Program-made: the position numbers and the translations under genes
Assembly: GCA_964478425.1 (NCBI GenBank)
Contig: CAYZIB010000009.1
Location: forward strand, 1-47,735
Direction: 5' to 3'
DNA: 47,735 nucleotides
DNA from: CAYZIB01 sp964478425
GTDB lineage: Bacteria > Bacillota_I > Bacilli_A > Acholeplasmatales > WRBM01
Notes under the pieces: generated by a model
What the model was told of the DNA's origin: nothing
What the model saw: only the letters and a program-made list of their open reading frames with translations
Databases searched by the model: none
In this document: positions 7,192 through 17,479 of the stretch, in pieces
Position numbering within the stretch: the first letter of the stretch is position 1
Layout of the letters: every line of letters begins with the position of its first letter

Positions 7192-10100
7192 TTAAAATTG
7201 TAATTTACTTAATACAGTATCTGTGATAATTTGTGATCTACAATCTTCACCAACACTATAAACAATTTTTTTGTTTGGAATATCAATTAATGCTATTTCT
7301 TTACCATTAATAGTTACATTTTGATTTTCTACATTAACTTCTACTTGTAAAGTTGTATAGTCAGAAGCTTCGCAATATGCAGCAAGATTTAATAATTTAA
7401 CTAATTCAGCTTTAGAATTTTCTAATTCAGTCATATTACCTAGTTCATCAAATTTAACTAATGAATTAACATTAAATTCTGCTTTTTCTTTTAAATCATA
7501 AATTAATGTTGCTCTCATAATATTTGAATCAATAAATCTATGATCACTATAAATATTTTCAATCTTATTATTAATATCTACACTACTTAAATCAAAACTA
7601 CTATTTCCCATTAAAATTTCTAATGCAGTAAAGAATAATTTGAATTCAGAATTATCATCATTGTAATTATTATTTTCATCTAATTCATATAATACATGTT
7701 TATTATTTATAGTTATAAAGTCTGCTCTTAAAATTCCATTATTAAATTGTTCTTCTAATAAATCAATTAATTCATCTCTCAATACAGTTGAATTTAATAA
7801 TATATTTCTATTAGAAGCAACATAGAATTTTTTCATTTTATTAGAAATTTCAATATTATTATCTAAATTAGTAATTTCTAATAATTCTAATGCTTTCATT
7901 AATTTTATAACTTCATTTTTAGCATTTTCCCAAGTGTTATTTTCAGGTTTTAAACAATTAGTGTTTAAATTTTCTTTAATATTTTTAATTATTGATGAAA
8001 CTAAAATATTAGAGTTAACTAAATTATTAGAGTTATATAAATCAACTAATAAATCAGATACATTAATATTTCCATTTTCACTAATATTTATATTACATTC
8101 TTTAATAACTTCAATTAAATAATAAACTTCTGTTTTATAATTATTATTTGTTTTATTCCATAATAATTCATAACTAAATCCTAAATCAGATGGAGTATAT
8201 AAATTATTTCCTAATTGTTCTTCTAATTTATTAACAATAGTTGCTTCTAATATATCAGAATTAACTGTTAATTTTGCATCTAATTTATTTAAGTTAGATA
8301 AACTTGCAAATTCATTTAAATTATCAACTTCACCTAATACTTCTAAAGCATTAGCTAATCTAATTAATTCATTTTTCCATGATTCTTTATTTGAATCATT
8401 ATAACTCCTATATTCTAATGGAGTTATAATAGATTCTTCATTCATTATTTGATTTACAATAGCATATAACATAATTTCAGATTCAACAAATACATTTGGA
8501 TTAGCTATAAAACTATTAACAACTTTTGTTGCATTAATATTATTAATATTTCCGCTTGATGCAACTTTTATTGCTTTTAATAATCTTGGAACTTCCTTTT
8601 CCCAATCTGTAATATCATCAACAACTTCATCAATATCTAAACTATTTAATTGATTTTTAATTTGTGGTTTTAAAATACTAATTACAATTGTTGATTTACC
8701 TAATGTTTTACCAATTTCATCTATTTTATTGTCATCTAAATTAATTAATTCATTAATAAATTCTTCTGGATTATTCTTCATATTTTGTAATGATAAACCA
8801 TTATTATTAATTGCAATCAATACATCAAATAAATTATTTATTTCATCTTGCCAATCATTGACAATTACATCTTCATTAAACAATTTACTTACTAATTTAG
8901 GTCCAATGTTATTAATAGAATCAACATAAATTTTTGATTTATTTAAATTGTTTTGAATATTTCTTAATTGAGTTTCATCAAATGTTTCAACAATTTTCAT
9001 AAAACTTTGTCCATCGATATTAGAATTATTATCTAACATATTAATAAATTCTAATATTATGTTTCTTAAAACATTTAATTCATTTTGCCAATCAACATTA
9101 TTAACTACTAAGTTAGAAGTATAACTTACTTTTTTAGATAATGCATCATAAACTATATCCATTTGAGCCATTAATAATTTAGATTCAACAACAATATCAA
9201 ATGCATCATCAATTATATTTCCTTTTCCTCTTAATTGATCTAAATTAGTTCGTGGAGAAGTTAAAATATTTAAAATATCTCTTAATCCTAAATTAGATTC
9301 AACAAATAATTCATATAATTTAACTAAATTTCTAGCTTCATCACGCCAAACAACATTATTTAATTCATCCATATCAATTAAATTAACATCTAATACAACA
9401 ATGCTACTTGGAACAAGTTTTAATACTTCAACATATATTCTAGATTGTTTATTTTGAATTAATCCTAAATTTTCAACTAATTCAATTGTTTTTAATAAAT
9501 CATTTGTATTTAATGATCTATAATAAGCACTAACATCCATAAATGTTGATAAATTATTAGCATTTGTTGCATGAATTAATTCATGAAGTGCTTCAATTGA
9601 TACTAATGTAGCTTCTAAGTAATCATTATATGTTGCATTTTCTGTAATAACATTCATTAAATTAGTAAATCTACCAGATTTAGAAACTACTAAATTAACA
9701 ACACCATTATAATGCATTTTAATTAAATCAGTAGATAATAATTCATTACTAAATTTAACTAAAGCATTGTATGTATCATTTTTAACTAATTCAAAACATG
9801 TATTTTTAATATTTGATAAATATAAATCATCTTGTGTTAAATCAAATTCATTTTGAACAATTTCTAATGCATCAATACCCTTATTAAAGTCAGTTTTAAC
9901 ATTTTCTAATTTATAATTTTTATATTCATAACTTGTATTTAATATTGAATTAACTTTTGCTACACTATAATGATAAATTATATCAAATGTTTCTGAATTA
10001 TTTAATAACTTGCTATCTAATACAGTATTACCTAAACTTCTAAGAGCTTTTGGATTAATATTTAAAATATAACTTCTAAAATCTTTTACTCTATTAAACA

Positions 10101-13100
10101 TATCTGAAACTTGATTAGTATATTCATTTAATTTTAACGCATCATCTAATAATAATTCTTTAGAACTTAATACTATGTTACTTAAATCTTCTAAGTATTC
10201 ATCATATGTCATGTTTTCTTTTACTGAATTTACTAAATCTAAGTATCCATTTGTTAAATTTAATTTGTTCGCTATTACTTCGATTACTTTTTCATCGATT
10301 ACTTCAAAGAATGTTATTCCTTTTAATGATTTTAATGTGTTTGCTACTTCTTCGTTATATTCTACTAATGTTTCATATACAAATTTTAATTTAGCTTCGC
10401 TTATTCCTTTTACTCTACTTGGTGTTACATAATCATTTACTATTTTATATGTGTCTAATAATTTTGCTAAATCTTCTTTTAATTCTACATTACTATAATC
10501 TAACTTATCAAATTCGTATGCCTTAAATCCTTCGTGTGGTAAGTTATTTATTACACTTACTATTACTTCATTATTTTCTAATATATTTAATTTTGTTAAG
10601 ACTTCTTTTAATTCATCGATTCCTTTATCTGTGATTGTTGCTAAGTTTCCTAATTTAACTGCACTATTTATATCTTTTATGTCTTTATCATTAAAATATA
10701 TTCTTACTGCTGTTATTACATTTAAGATATCTTCTTTTAATAAACTTGTTCTTTCATAACTGTTTGCTACCTTAGCTAATACATTAATATATTTATTATC
10801 TACTTTTGATAAATATTCTTTTACATTTTCATAATTATTTTTAACAATATTTAATCCTAATGCACTACTTAATGTTTCTTCTAATCTGTTATTTACATCA
10901 TTTCTAAATTTATTGATTAATTCACTTTGATTTTTATGAACTAAATTACTTATTCCATATTCACTTCTTACTACATCAAATATATTAATCATTTCTTTTA
11001 TATCTTCTTTTAATTCAGAATATGTGTATTCTAAACTAAATTTAAATGTGATGTTTCTTAATGCTAATTCTGCATTTACTTTATTAAAGAATATATCTTT
11101 TATATCTTCATAATTTTTATTTATTACATTTAATTTAACTATTTCTTTGGCAAAATCATTTACTAATTCTAATGAAATATTTTCTAATATATATGTTTTA
11201 TGACTTGATACATAATCTATATATGCATTTATTCCATTTTCTATTGTTCTTACGTTTAATATATCATCTAATAATAATTCTTTAGAACTTAATACTATGT
11301 TACTTAAATCTTCTAAGTATTCATCATATGTCATGTTTTCTTTTACTGAATTTACTAAATCTAAGTATCCATTTGTTAAATTTAATTTGTTCGCTATTAC
11401 TTCGATTACTTTTTCATCGATTACTTCAAAGAATGTTATTCCTTTTAATGATTTTAATGTGTTTGCTACTTCTTCGTTATATTCTACTAATGTTTCATAT
11501 ACAAATTTTAATTTAGCTTCGCTTATTCCTTTTACTCTACTTGGTGTTACATAATCATTTACTATTTTATATGTGTCTAATAATTTTGCTAAATCTTCTT
11601 TTAATTCTACATTACTATAATCTAACTTATCAAATTCGTATGCCTTAAATCCTTCGTGTGGTAAGTTATTTATTACACTTACTATTACTTCATTATTTTC
11701 TAATATATTTAATTTTGTTAAGACTTCTTTTAATTCATCGATTCCTTTATCTGTGATTGTTGCTAAGTTTCCTAATTTAACTGCACTATTTATATCTTTT
11801 ATGTCTTTATCATTAAAATATATTCTTACTGCTGTTATTACATTTAAGATATCTTCTTTTAACAATCCTAAAGTATTATAACTTTCAACTACTTTTCCTA
11901 ATAATTCAACATAACTATTATCACTTGATGAGATAAATTCTTTTATGTTTTCATAATTATTAGAAACAACATTTAAGCTTATCACATTATCAAGAATATT
12001 TTCTAATGAATTATCTAAATCATTTCTAAATTTATTTATTAAATCTGTTAAATCATAATTTATTAAACTACTAATTCCAAATTCATCTTGAGTCTTACCA
12101 AATGCAGAAATTAATAAATTCATATCTGATTTATATTCTTCAAATGTATAATCTAAAGCAAATTCAAACTTAATATTATTATTTTTTAACATTAAATTAA
12201 CATTACTTAAAGCAACATTTTTAATACCTTCAAAATTCTTAGTTAAGATTCTAAATTGATTTATTTTATTAATAACATTATTTAAAAGATCAACTGAAAT
12301 ATTATCTAAAACATATAATTGATTATTTGTAATATATTCAACAAATGAATCTAATCCTTCTTGTTTAATTAAATCTAATTTAATTGAACTATCTAAATTT
12401 AATTCTGGTATTAAACTAATAAGAGTATTTACATCAGTTAATAATTCAACTAAATTAATACTATCTAATGCTTCATATAATAAATCTTTAGTAAATCCTT
12501 TTTCTTGATTATATAAGATATCTTCTTTTGTTTCATCATATAATGCATTTAATATTGTTAATTTACTAACATCATTTAAAGATTCTTGCATTAATTTATT
12601 AGTATCTGTTTCAGTTAATTTAGTATATAAATAACCAACTAAATCATTTTCAATTTCATCAATGTCGATTCCTACATTTTTTAAATCAATAATAACTTCA
12701 CCTAATTGTTTAATGTCATTACTTAAACTTACATTACTAAAATCAGATTCTGTTATATTTCCTAAATTAAATACTTTTATAACTTCTAAAATTAAAGTTT
12801 CTTGATTATTAATATTAAATACATTTATTAAACTTAATTCATTAAATATACTTCTTACAGCTTCATCACTTAAATTTAATGCTAAAGCATAATCTTTTAA
12901 TTCATCAAGAGTATTTATATTTGTTTCATTAATATATGTTATTACGATATTTAATAATTTATTTAAATCATCTTCAATTAAATCTAAATTATATTCATCA
13001 ACAACAATATTATATAAATTTTGATAATTTGCAGGGATATTATCACTTAAATAAGTTTTAATTGTTGTTGTGTTTTTATTCAATAAATTCATATCAAATA

Positions 13101-16100
13101 AATATGAAAGAGCTTTGTTTGTATTATCAAGATCTAAATTATTTGATATTTTGCTTAAATTATTTGTAACATAATCAAGATAATTATTAATTCCTTCTTT
13201 AGCGATTAATTCTGTTTGATATGCATTATCTGTTGTAATTAAATATAATCCTTCAATAATACTATTAATGTCACCAGTTAAATCTTTAAATGTTACTGAA
13301 CTTACTAAATCATGTGCAAGATCTTTATAATTGAATTCATTACCTTTTACAACTGCAGGAGCATAAGGAGTATATATATAATTGAAAAGAGAAACATTAC
13401 CTAATTTACTAATTAAATTATTTAATGCAAGTTTTTTATTTTCTACAGCTATAAATGAATAAATTGTACTAATTAAATTATCATTTGCAAAATCATCTAA
13501 TGTAACATCTAAATTTTTTATATCTTTATATAAAGTACCTAAGATAATAATATCTTCTTTTAAATCAACAGAGTTATGATCAAATTGTTGATAATCAAGA
13601 TAATTACTATATGGTAAATTGATAACTGGAATTATCTTTTCTAACAATTTGCTTTGTTTATTAAGTACTTTTAAGCTTGATAATTTATTAAATGCATTTT
13701 CAACATTAGTTTCGTTAATATCAAAAATATAATCTTTATAATTAATTAAATCATCTAAATTTTCTTTATTTGTTCCTTCAACTAATGTTTCAACACTGCT
13801 TACTAAAACACTTAAATCTTCAAACAAATTATTAACATTATATGATTCATCAAATAACTCTAGATTTTTAATATTAATAACTGTTTCAACTAATGTTTCT
13901 AATTTATCTAATTCTATTAAATTTACTAAATCTAATTTTGATAAATTTAAAACAATAGTTTCTAATTTATTATCATCTTTGATTGTTAATACTTTATTAC
14001 AAATAGCATCAACTAAACTATTAAAATCATTCAAATTTAATTTATCGTTAGGTATATTTAATGTTTGAATTTCTTTAACAATATTTCCTAATAAACTAAT
14101 ATCATGACCTAATTTAGTTTGATTATAATCATTATTAAACATATCCTTAACATTATAGTTTATTAATAATTCATCTATATTACTATTTAAATATGGCATT
14201 AAAATTTCTTCATAGATATTTTTATTGCTTAACATATTTAAGCTTGATACCATATTTGCTAATTCATCAAAAATTTTATTAATTCCAACATTATTAAAAT
14301 AATATCCTAAATCATCTTGATAATGATTAAATATATTAGATATTCCAAGTGTTTCTATATTACTCTTTAAATTTAATGTTTCATCTTTAGCAATTACGCT
14401 TATTAAATCTAAAATGCTATTTATATCTTCTAAATATTTTCCTTCATTATCCATATTATCTGTTGCATTTTTTAATAAATCATACATTAAATCATTATTA
14501 TTAACAGAATTTAAAGCATCTTCAACAAAATAATTTATTGTATCAATATTAATAAATACAAAATCAAATAATTTTTCAAATAATTCTTTTAATGATTCAT
14601 TTTTATTTGCAAATGCATCAACAACAAATCCATATACTTGATTCATATTTAATTCATTATTTCCATCTGCAATTAGATTATATTTTAATCCTAATTTATT
14701 TTCAGCAGTTACTAAATCATAAATATCTGTAATTAAATATAGATCTTTAATTCCAAATTCTTCAATTTTTTCAAATTTACTTAAAATTTCTACATTATCT
14801 TTTGCAATTTCAACACCTTTTTGTAAAAGATTTTCATTACATAATGTAAAAGTATCTAATCTATCCCAAATATAATTAATTTTATCTGATGGTAGATTTA
14901 ATAATTTTTCTAAACTTGTTAAATCGTTGAATGATTCAAATCCAAAATTAGCAATCACATGAGTTAAAATTTCAGAAGTTCCAGTTAAAATATTAACTAA
15001 TTCGCTATATTGAAAATTGTTAACATCTAAATTTAATTTAATTTCAGTTTCACTATCAACATAAGTTAAAAGATAATCAACAACTAAATTACTATTTGTT
15101 TCTAATAATTTTAAATTAGTAATTTCTAAAACAGCTTCATTAAGATAATTTAATTGTGTTTCATTTAAACTAAATAATGTTTCTTCAAAATCTAATTCAT
15201 TTTTAATTAATTTATCAACAGAAATTCCAGATTCAATTATTTTTTCATAAGTACTTAATAAAGTAACTAATTCACTACCTAATTTAACATTTACATCAAA
15301 ATTAATATTTTCATAATATGTTAAACCTAAAGTTGTATTTTCTAACTTCAATGGATCTATTTGTTTTAATGCTGCAATAACTGCTTTTTCACCTCTATTT
15401 TCAATATCAGTGAATAATTTTAATCCATTTTGATATTCATTACCAAATAAAGTAACAACTGCTTCTTTTAAAACTTTGCTATCAAGTGTATCATAATTAA
15501 CTTCATCAGCTAATAATCCAGATTCAACAGTAAGTCTTGCTGCATGAACTAATTTTAAAATATCATTTTTCCAGTTAGTTCTAATTTCATTAGTTTCAGT
15601 TCCCATTACTGATAAGTCTAACAAATCGTTTAATTCATAATCAGTAACCATATCATTTCCAAGTACAAATCTTTCAAGACCAATATTAACAGCTACAGGT
15701 ATAGCAAATGTTACTAAATCAGATTTTACTAAAATTCCAAACATTTCTTCAAATTTATCAAGTTTAGTAATTCCATTTGCTTCATCAACATATTCATCTT
15801 TCCATGAATTAATAACTTTTAATATTTCATCAGTACCTTTAATTTCTAAATCAGAAAATGCAGTCCATACTTCACTAAATGTAGTAAATTCACCACTCCA
15901 TACAATATCAAGTACATCTGCTAATAAATTTACTCTTTCTTCTTTGCTTATTCCTGAATCATCAAATGTATCTACTACAGTTTTAGTTGAAAATCCAAAA
16001 CTAATAGCATTAGGAATAATAACATCAGTTAATAACTTAGATGATCCAAGACTATTAATTAATGCCGCAAATTCATCTCCATCCCATGATAAAACATCAA

Positions 16101-17316
16101 AACTCATGAAATCATCAATTGATACTACATTACCTAAAATTGTTCCTAAACTTGTAAATTCTTTTTCAAAATCTATATCATAAACCTTAGAAAAATCAAA
16201 TTCAAAAGAATCAACTTCAGATATTGCAAGATAATCTTCATATAGTGATTTTATATTTTCAATATCAGGAAGAACTTCTAAAGCAACCGGAATTAAAGAT
16301 GTTACTAAATCAGATTTACCTAAAATAGTAAATACATCTTTTAAAACCTCAGGATCATATTCTTCGAAATTAGACATGTCAAATCCATCTTGTAACATAC
16401 CCATTTCGTTTGCTTTTAATAAAGCATCTACAATAATATTTAATTCTTTTCGAAGTGAAAAATCTTTATCAATCTTAACATTTTCATCTTCAAATGCAAA
16501 ATTACCAGTTGAAATAGCATCAAAATAAACTTGATCTAATGCATTATCACCAATTTTTAAAGAAGTGATGGCACCAAATCCAGAATTTCTTAATTTTTGC
16601 AATATTTCAATTGTATCTGTTGCATCAAATCCGTAAAATTCTAAATTATTAATTTTTTCAGTTTGAGCATTTTTAGTGTCTTCAGTTTTTAAATTTACAT
16701 TTTCAACAACTGAAAGTAATCCACTAATTGGTAAAACTAAAATCAAAAACCAAAGAAGTCCTCTTAAAAGACCCATACATCCTCCAAGTAGTCTTCTTTT
16801 TTTATAAATAATGACTCTACGATAAAGTAGAGATTCTTGTTTTGCCTTTCTAATTTTATTTCTATCACCCATAAAAATCCAAAAGAAAATTTTTAAAATT
16901 CCTTTGATAATCCATTTTGCAGGATAGAATAAAATAACATAAAGAATTATTCTCAAGAATATTTCAACAACTGCAAGTACATACGATAATGCAATCGGAG
17001 ATTCAGCTATTGCACTATATTCTTTAGGAATAAAAGACTTTAATATTGCAGGTAAAGATTCTCTAAGAGTAGTTCCTAAAGCATCTATGTTTTTAAACAA
17101 ACCTGCATTATTGAGTAATTCCATTACCCAACTACTATCATAAATTGCATTAACTACTTTGTCTATCGATAGCCACAAAATAACTAAAACAACTAATGTA
17201 GCAAAAAAATTATATGAAGTTTTTCTGAAACCTTTTATAAAACCCCACATAACAAATAGTAAAATCACAGCCAAAAAAGCTAAATTCACTATTAAAACAA
17301 TAGTATCTGCTGTCAT
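7192..17316 (-). CDS. Giant surface protein: CvpA-like membrane N-terminus plus ~3,150 residues of helical repeats
   Basis: About 3,374 residues. ATG 17316 is preferred over an in-frame TTG at 17325 because GGGAG touches the TTG but lies 9 bases before the ATG. Residues 1-205 resemble the CvpA family: TM segments near 5-29, 37-57, 105-150 and 180-203, with the Gly-rich phrase RRLLGGCMGLLRGLL. Positive charges flank TM1-2 and TM3-4 (KIRKAKQ...YKKRR), so the positive-inside rule puts everything after TM4 outside the cell. The rest is Leu/Asn/Asp/Ile/Lys-rich, nearly Cys-free and helical, built of degenerate repeats with a recurring [WL]-x-x-[ED]-[LI]-x-x-L core. Residues about 1819-2018 and 2193-2392 are identical. 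No LPXTG, catalytic or known adhesin domain is visible. I infer a membrane-tethered surface filament, adhesin or envelope scaffold. The function is unknown. Confidence 0.8.
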   Translation of the reverse strand: MTADTIVLIVNLAFLAVILLFVMWGFIKGFRKTSYNFFATLVVLVILWLSIDKVVNAIYDSSWVMELLNNAGLFKNIDALGTTLRESLPAILKSFIPKEYSAIAESPIALSYVLAVVEIFLRIILYVILFYPAKWIIKGILKIFFWIFMGDRNKIRKAKQESLLYRRVIIYKKRRLLGGCMGLLRGLLWFLILVLPISGLLSVVENVNLKTEDTKNAQTEKINNLEFYGFDATDTIEILQKLRNSGFGAITSLKIGDNALDQVYFDAISTGNFAFEDENVKIDKDFSLRKELNIIVDALLKANEMGMLQDGFDMSNFEEYDPEVLKDVFTILGKSDLVTSLIPVALEVLPDIENIKSLYEDYLAISEVDSFEFDFSKVYDIDFEKEFTSLGTILGNVVSIDDFMSFDVLSWDGDEFAALINSLGSSKLLTDVIIPNAISFGFSTKTVVDTFDDSGISKEERVNLLADVLDIVWSGEFTTFSEVWTAFSDLEIKGTDEILKVINSWKDEYVDEANGITKLDKFEEMFGILVKSDLVTFAIPVAVNIGLERFVLGNDMVTDYELNDLLDLSVMGTETNEIRTNWKNDILKLVHAARLTVESGLLADEVNYDTLDSKVLKEAVVTLFGNEYQNGLKLFTDIENRGEKAVIAALKQIDPLKLENTTLGLTYYENINFDVNVKLGSELVTLLSTYEKIIESGISVDKLIKNELDFEETLFSLNETQLNYLNEAVLEITNLKLLETNSNLVVDYLLTYVDSETEIKLNLDVNNFQYSELVNILTGTSEILTHVIANFGFESFNDLTSLEKLLNLPSDKINYIWDRLDTFTLCNENLLQKGVEIAKDNVEILSKFEKIEEFGIKDLYLITDIYDLVTAENKLGLKYNLIADGNNELNMNQVYGFVVDAFANKNESLKELFEKLFDFVFINIDTINYFVEDALNSVNNNDLMYDLLKNATDNMDNEGKYLEDINSILDLISVIAKDETLNLKSNIETLGISNIFNHYQDDLGYYFNNVGINKIFDELANMVSSLNMLSNKNIYEEILMPYLNSNIDELLINYNVKDMFNNDYNQTKLGHDISLLGNIVKEIQTLNIPNDKLNLNDFNSLVDAICNKVLTIKDDNKLETIVLNLSKLDLVNLIELDKLETLVETVINIKNLELFDESYNVNNLFEDLSVLVSSVETLVEGTNKENLDDLINYKDYIFDINETNVENAFNKLSSLKVLNKQSKLLEKIIPVINLPYSNYLDYQQFDHNSVDLKEDIIILGTLYKDIKNLDVTLDDFANDNLISTIYSFIAVENKKLALNNLISKLGNVSLFNYIYTPYAPAVVKGNEFNYKDLAHDLVSSVTFKDLTGDINSIIEGLYLITTDNAYQTELIAKEGINNYLDYVTNNLSKISNNLDLDNTNKALSYLFDMNLLNKNTTTIKTYLSDNIPANYQNLYNIVVDEYNLDLIEDDLNKLLNIVITYINETNINTLDELKDYALALNLSDEAVRSIFNELSLINVFNINNQETLILEVIKVFNLGNITESDFSNVSLSNDIKQLGEVIIDLKNVGIDIDEIENDLVGYLYTKLTETDTNKLMQESLNDVSKLTILNALYDETKEDILYNQEKGFTKDLLYEALDSINLVELLTDVNTLISLIPELNLDSSIKLDLIKQEGLDSFVEYITNNQLYVLDNISVDLLNNVINKINQFRILTKNFEGIKNVALSNVNLMLKNNNIKFEFALDYTFEEYKSDMNLLISAFGKTQDEFGISSLINYDLTDLINKFRNDLDNSLENILDNVISLNVVSNNYENIKEFISSSDNSYVELLGKVVESYNTLGLLKEDILNVITAVRIYFNDKDIKDINSAVKLGNLATITDKGIDELKEVLTKLNILENNEVIVSVINNLPHEGFKAYEFDKLDYSNVELKEDLAKLLDTYKIVNDYVTPSRVKGISEAKLKFVYETLVEYNEEVANTLKSLKGITFFEVIDEKVIEVIANKLNLTNGYLDLVNSVKENMTYDEYLEDLSNIVLSSKELLLDDILNVRTIENGINAYIDYVSSHKTYILENISLELVNDFAKEIVKLNVINKNYEDIKDIFFNKVNAELALRNITFKFSLEYTYSELKEDIKEMINIFDVVRSEYGISNLVHKNQSELINKFRNDVNNRLEETLSSALGLNIVKNNYENVKEYLSKVDNKYINVLAKVANSYERTSLLKEDILNVITAVRIYFNDKDIKDINSAVKLGNLATITDKGIDELKEVLTKLNILENNEVIVSVINNLPHEGFKAYEFDKLDYSNVELKEDLAKLLDTYKIVNDYVTPSRVKGISEAKLKFVYETLVEYNEEVANTLKSLKGITFFEVIDEKVIEVIANKLNLTNGYLDLVNSVKENMTYDEYLEDLSNIVLSSKELLLDDALKLNEYTNQVSDMFNRVKDFRSYILNINPKALRSLGNTVLDSKLLNNSETFDIIYHYSVAKVNSILNTSYEYKNYKLENVKTDFNKGIDALEIVQNEFDLTQDDLYLSNIKNTCFELVKNDTYNALVKFSNELLSTDLIKMHYNGVVNLVVSKSGRFTNLMNVITENATYNDYLEATLVSIEALHELIHATNANNLSTFMDVSAYYRSLNTNDLLKTIELVENLGLIQNKQSRIYVEVLKLVPSSIVVLDVNLIDMDELNNVVWRDEARNLVKLYELFVESNLGLRDILNILTSPRTNLDQLRGKGNIIDDAFDIVVESKLLMAQMDIVYDALSKKVSYTSNLVVNNVDWQNELNVLRNIILEFINMLDNNSNIDGQSFMKIVETFDETQLRNIQNNLNKSKIYVDSINNIGPKLVSKLFNEDVIVNDWQDEINNLFDVLIAINNNGLSLQNMKNNPEEFINELINLDDNKIDEIGKTLGKSTIVISILKPQIKNQLNSLDIDEVVDDITDWEKEVPRLLKAIKVASSGNINNINATKVVNSFIANPNVFVESEIMLYAIVNQIMNEESIITPLEYRSYNDSNKESWKNELIRLANALEVLGEVDNLNEFASLSNLNKLDAKLTVNSDILEATIVNKLEEQLGNNLYTPSDLGFSYELLWNKTNNNYKTEVYYLIEVIKECNINISENGNINVSDLLVDLYNSNNLVNSNILVSSIIKNIKENLNTNCLKPENNTWENAKNEVIKLMKALELLEITNLDNNIEISNKMKKFYVASNRNILLNSTVLRDELIDLLEEQFNNGILRADFITINNKHVLYELDENNNYNDDNSEFKLFFTALEILMGNSSFDLSSVDINNKIENIYSDHRFIDSNIMRATLIYDLKEKAEFNVNSLVKFDELGNMTELENSKAELVKLLNLAAYCEASDYTTLQVEVNVENQNVTINGKEIALIDIPNKKIVYSVGEDCRSQIITDTVLSKLQF
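7930..9348 (-). repeat. C-terminal ~79-residue W-x-x-E repeats of the giant protein
   Basis: Seven successive repeats share a helix with W/Y-x-x-E/A and a following Leu-rich stretch. Their aromatic codons are at 9346-9348 (WRDE), 9088-9090 (WQNE), 8851-8853 (WQDE), 8602-8604 (WEKE), 8377-8379 (WKNE), 8137-8139 (YKTE) and 7930-7932 (WENA). Spacings are 86, 79, 83, 75, 80 and 69 residues. Between them sit runs such as 'ILxxxIxxxL'. This is a protein-level repeat only; the DNA has diverged. Confidence 0.7.
10141..10740 (-). repeat. 600-bp direct repeat, copy 1 (C-terminal side)
   Basis: By reading base by base I found this block identical to 11263-11862. Identity stops sharply: 10140 is C against T, and 10741 is T against C. 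The offset is 1,122 bp (374 codons), so the frame is kept. It encodes residues about 2193-2392. Confidence 0.9.
11263..11862 (-). repeat. 600-bp direct repeat, copy 2 (N-terminal side)
   Basis: Identical partner of 10141-10740, encoding residues about 1819-2018. The 522 bp between the copies (10741-11262) aligns without gaps at protein level to the 522 bp after this copy (11863-12384), but only about half of the residues match. So a 374-residue unit was duplicated and only part of it has stayed, or been made, identical. Confidence 0.9.
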
Positions 17317-17338
17317 TTTTTTCAACTCCCTTTCACTC

Positions 17339-17377
17339 AGTTATAATAATTATAACTTTTTTATCAAAAAAATGCAA
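17339..17377 (-). promoter_or_regulatory. Promoter of the giant gene with operator-like dyad
   Basis: On the minus strand TTGCAT (17377-17372), a 17-bp spacer and TATAAT (17354-17349). A perfect 9+1+9 dyad, AGTTATAAT-n-ATTATAACT (17339-17357), covers the -10 and the likely start of transcription. Such a dyad could be a repressor site or just a stem at the mRNA 5' end. The ATG at 17316 follows. Confidence 0.6.
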
Positions 17378-17441
17378 TATAATATTGTAAATATTATTTA
17401 TTAAAAAATTGCATAATTAAAATATATTTTTAAAAAATTTC

Positions 17442-17470
17442 TTGATTTAAAAAAACGGTTATGTTATAAT
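17442..17470 (+). promoter_or_regulatory. Promoter of the tRNA-Trp gene
   Basis: TTGATT (17442-17447), a 17-bp spacer and TATAAT (17465-17470) preceded by TG, an extended -10. The tRNA begins 10 bases later. Confidence 0.8.
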
Positions 17471-17479
17471 TTTTTTGCT

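Noticed and set aside
10175..11554. Two identical 85-codon frames on the plus strand (10175-10432 and 11297-11554), antisense to the giant gene
   Set aside because: They are identical only because they lie in the 600-bp repeat. They lack ribosome-binding sites, have unlikely compositions, and the opposite strand has a continuous frame with clear protein repeats.
10141..11862. CRISPR array or insertion sequence as the cause of the long direct repeat
   Set aside because: There are only two 600-bp copies, in frame within one coding sequence, with no terminal inverted repeats and no transposase. No short regularly spaced repeats were seen anywhere in the window.
7192..17316. Phage tape-measure protein as an explanation of the giant gene
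   Set aside because: It begins with a CvpA-like membrane domain, has its own promoter and terminator, and no phage structural, lysis or integrase genes are nearby.
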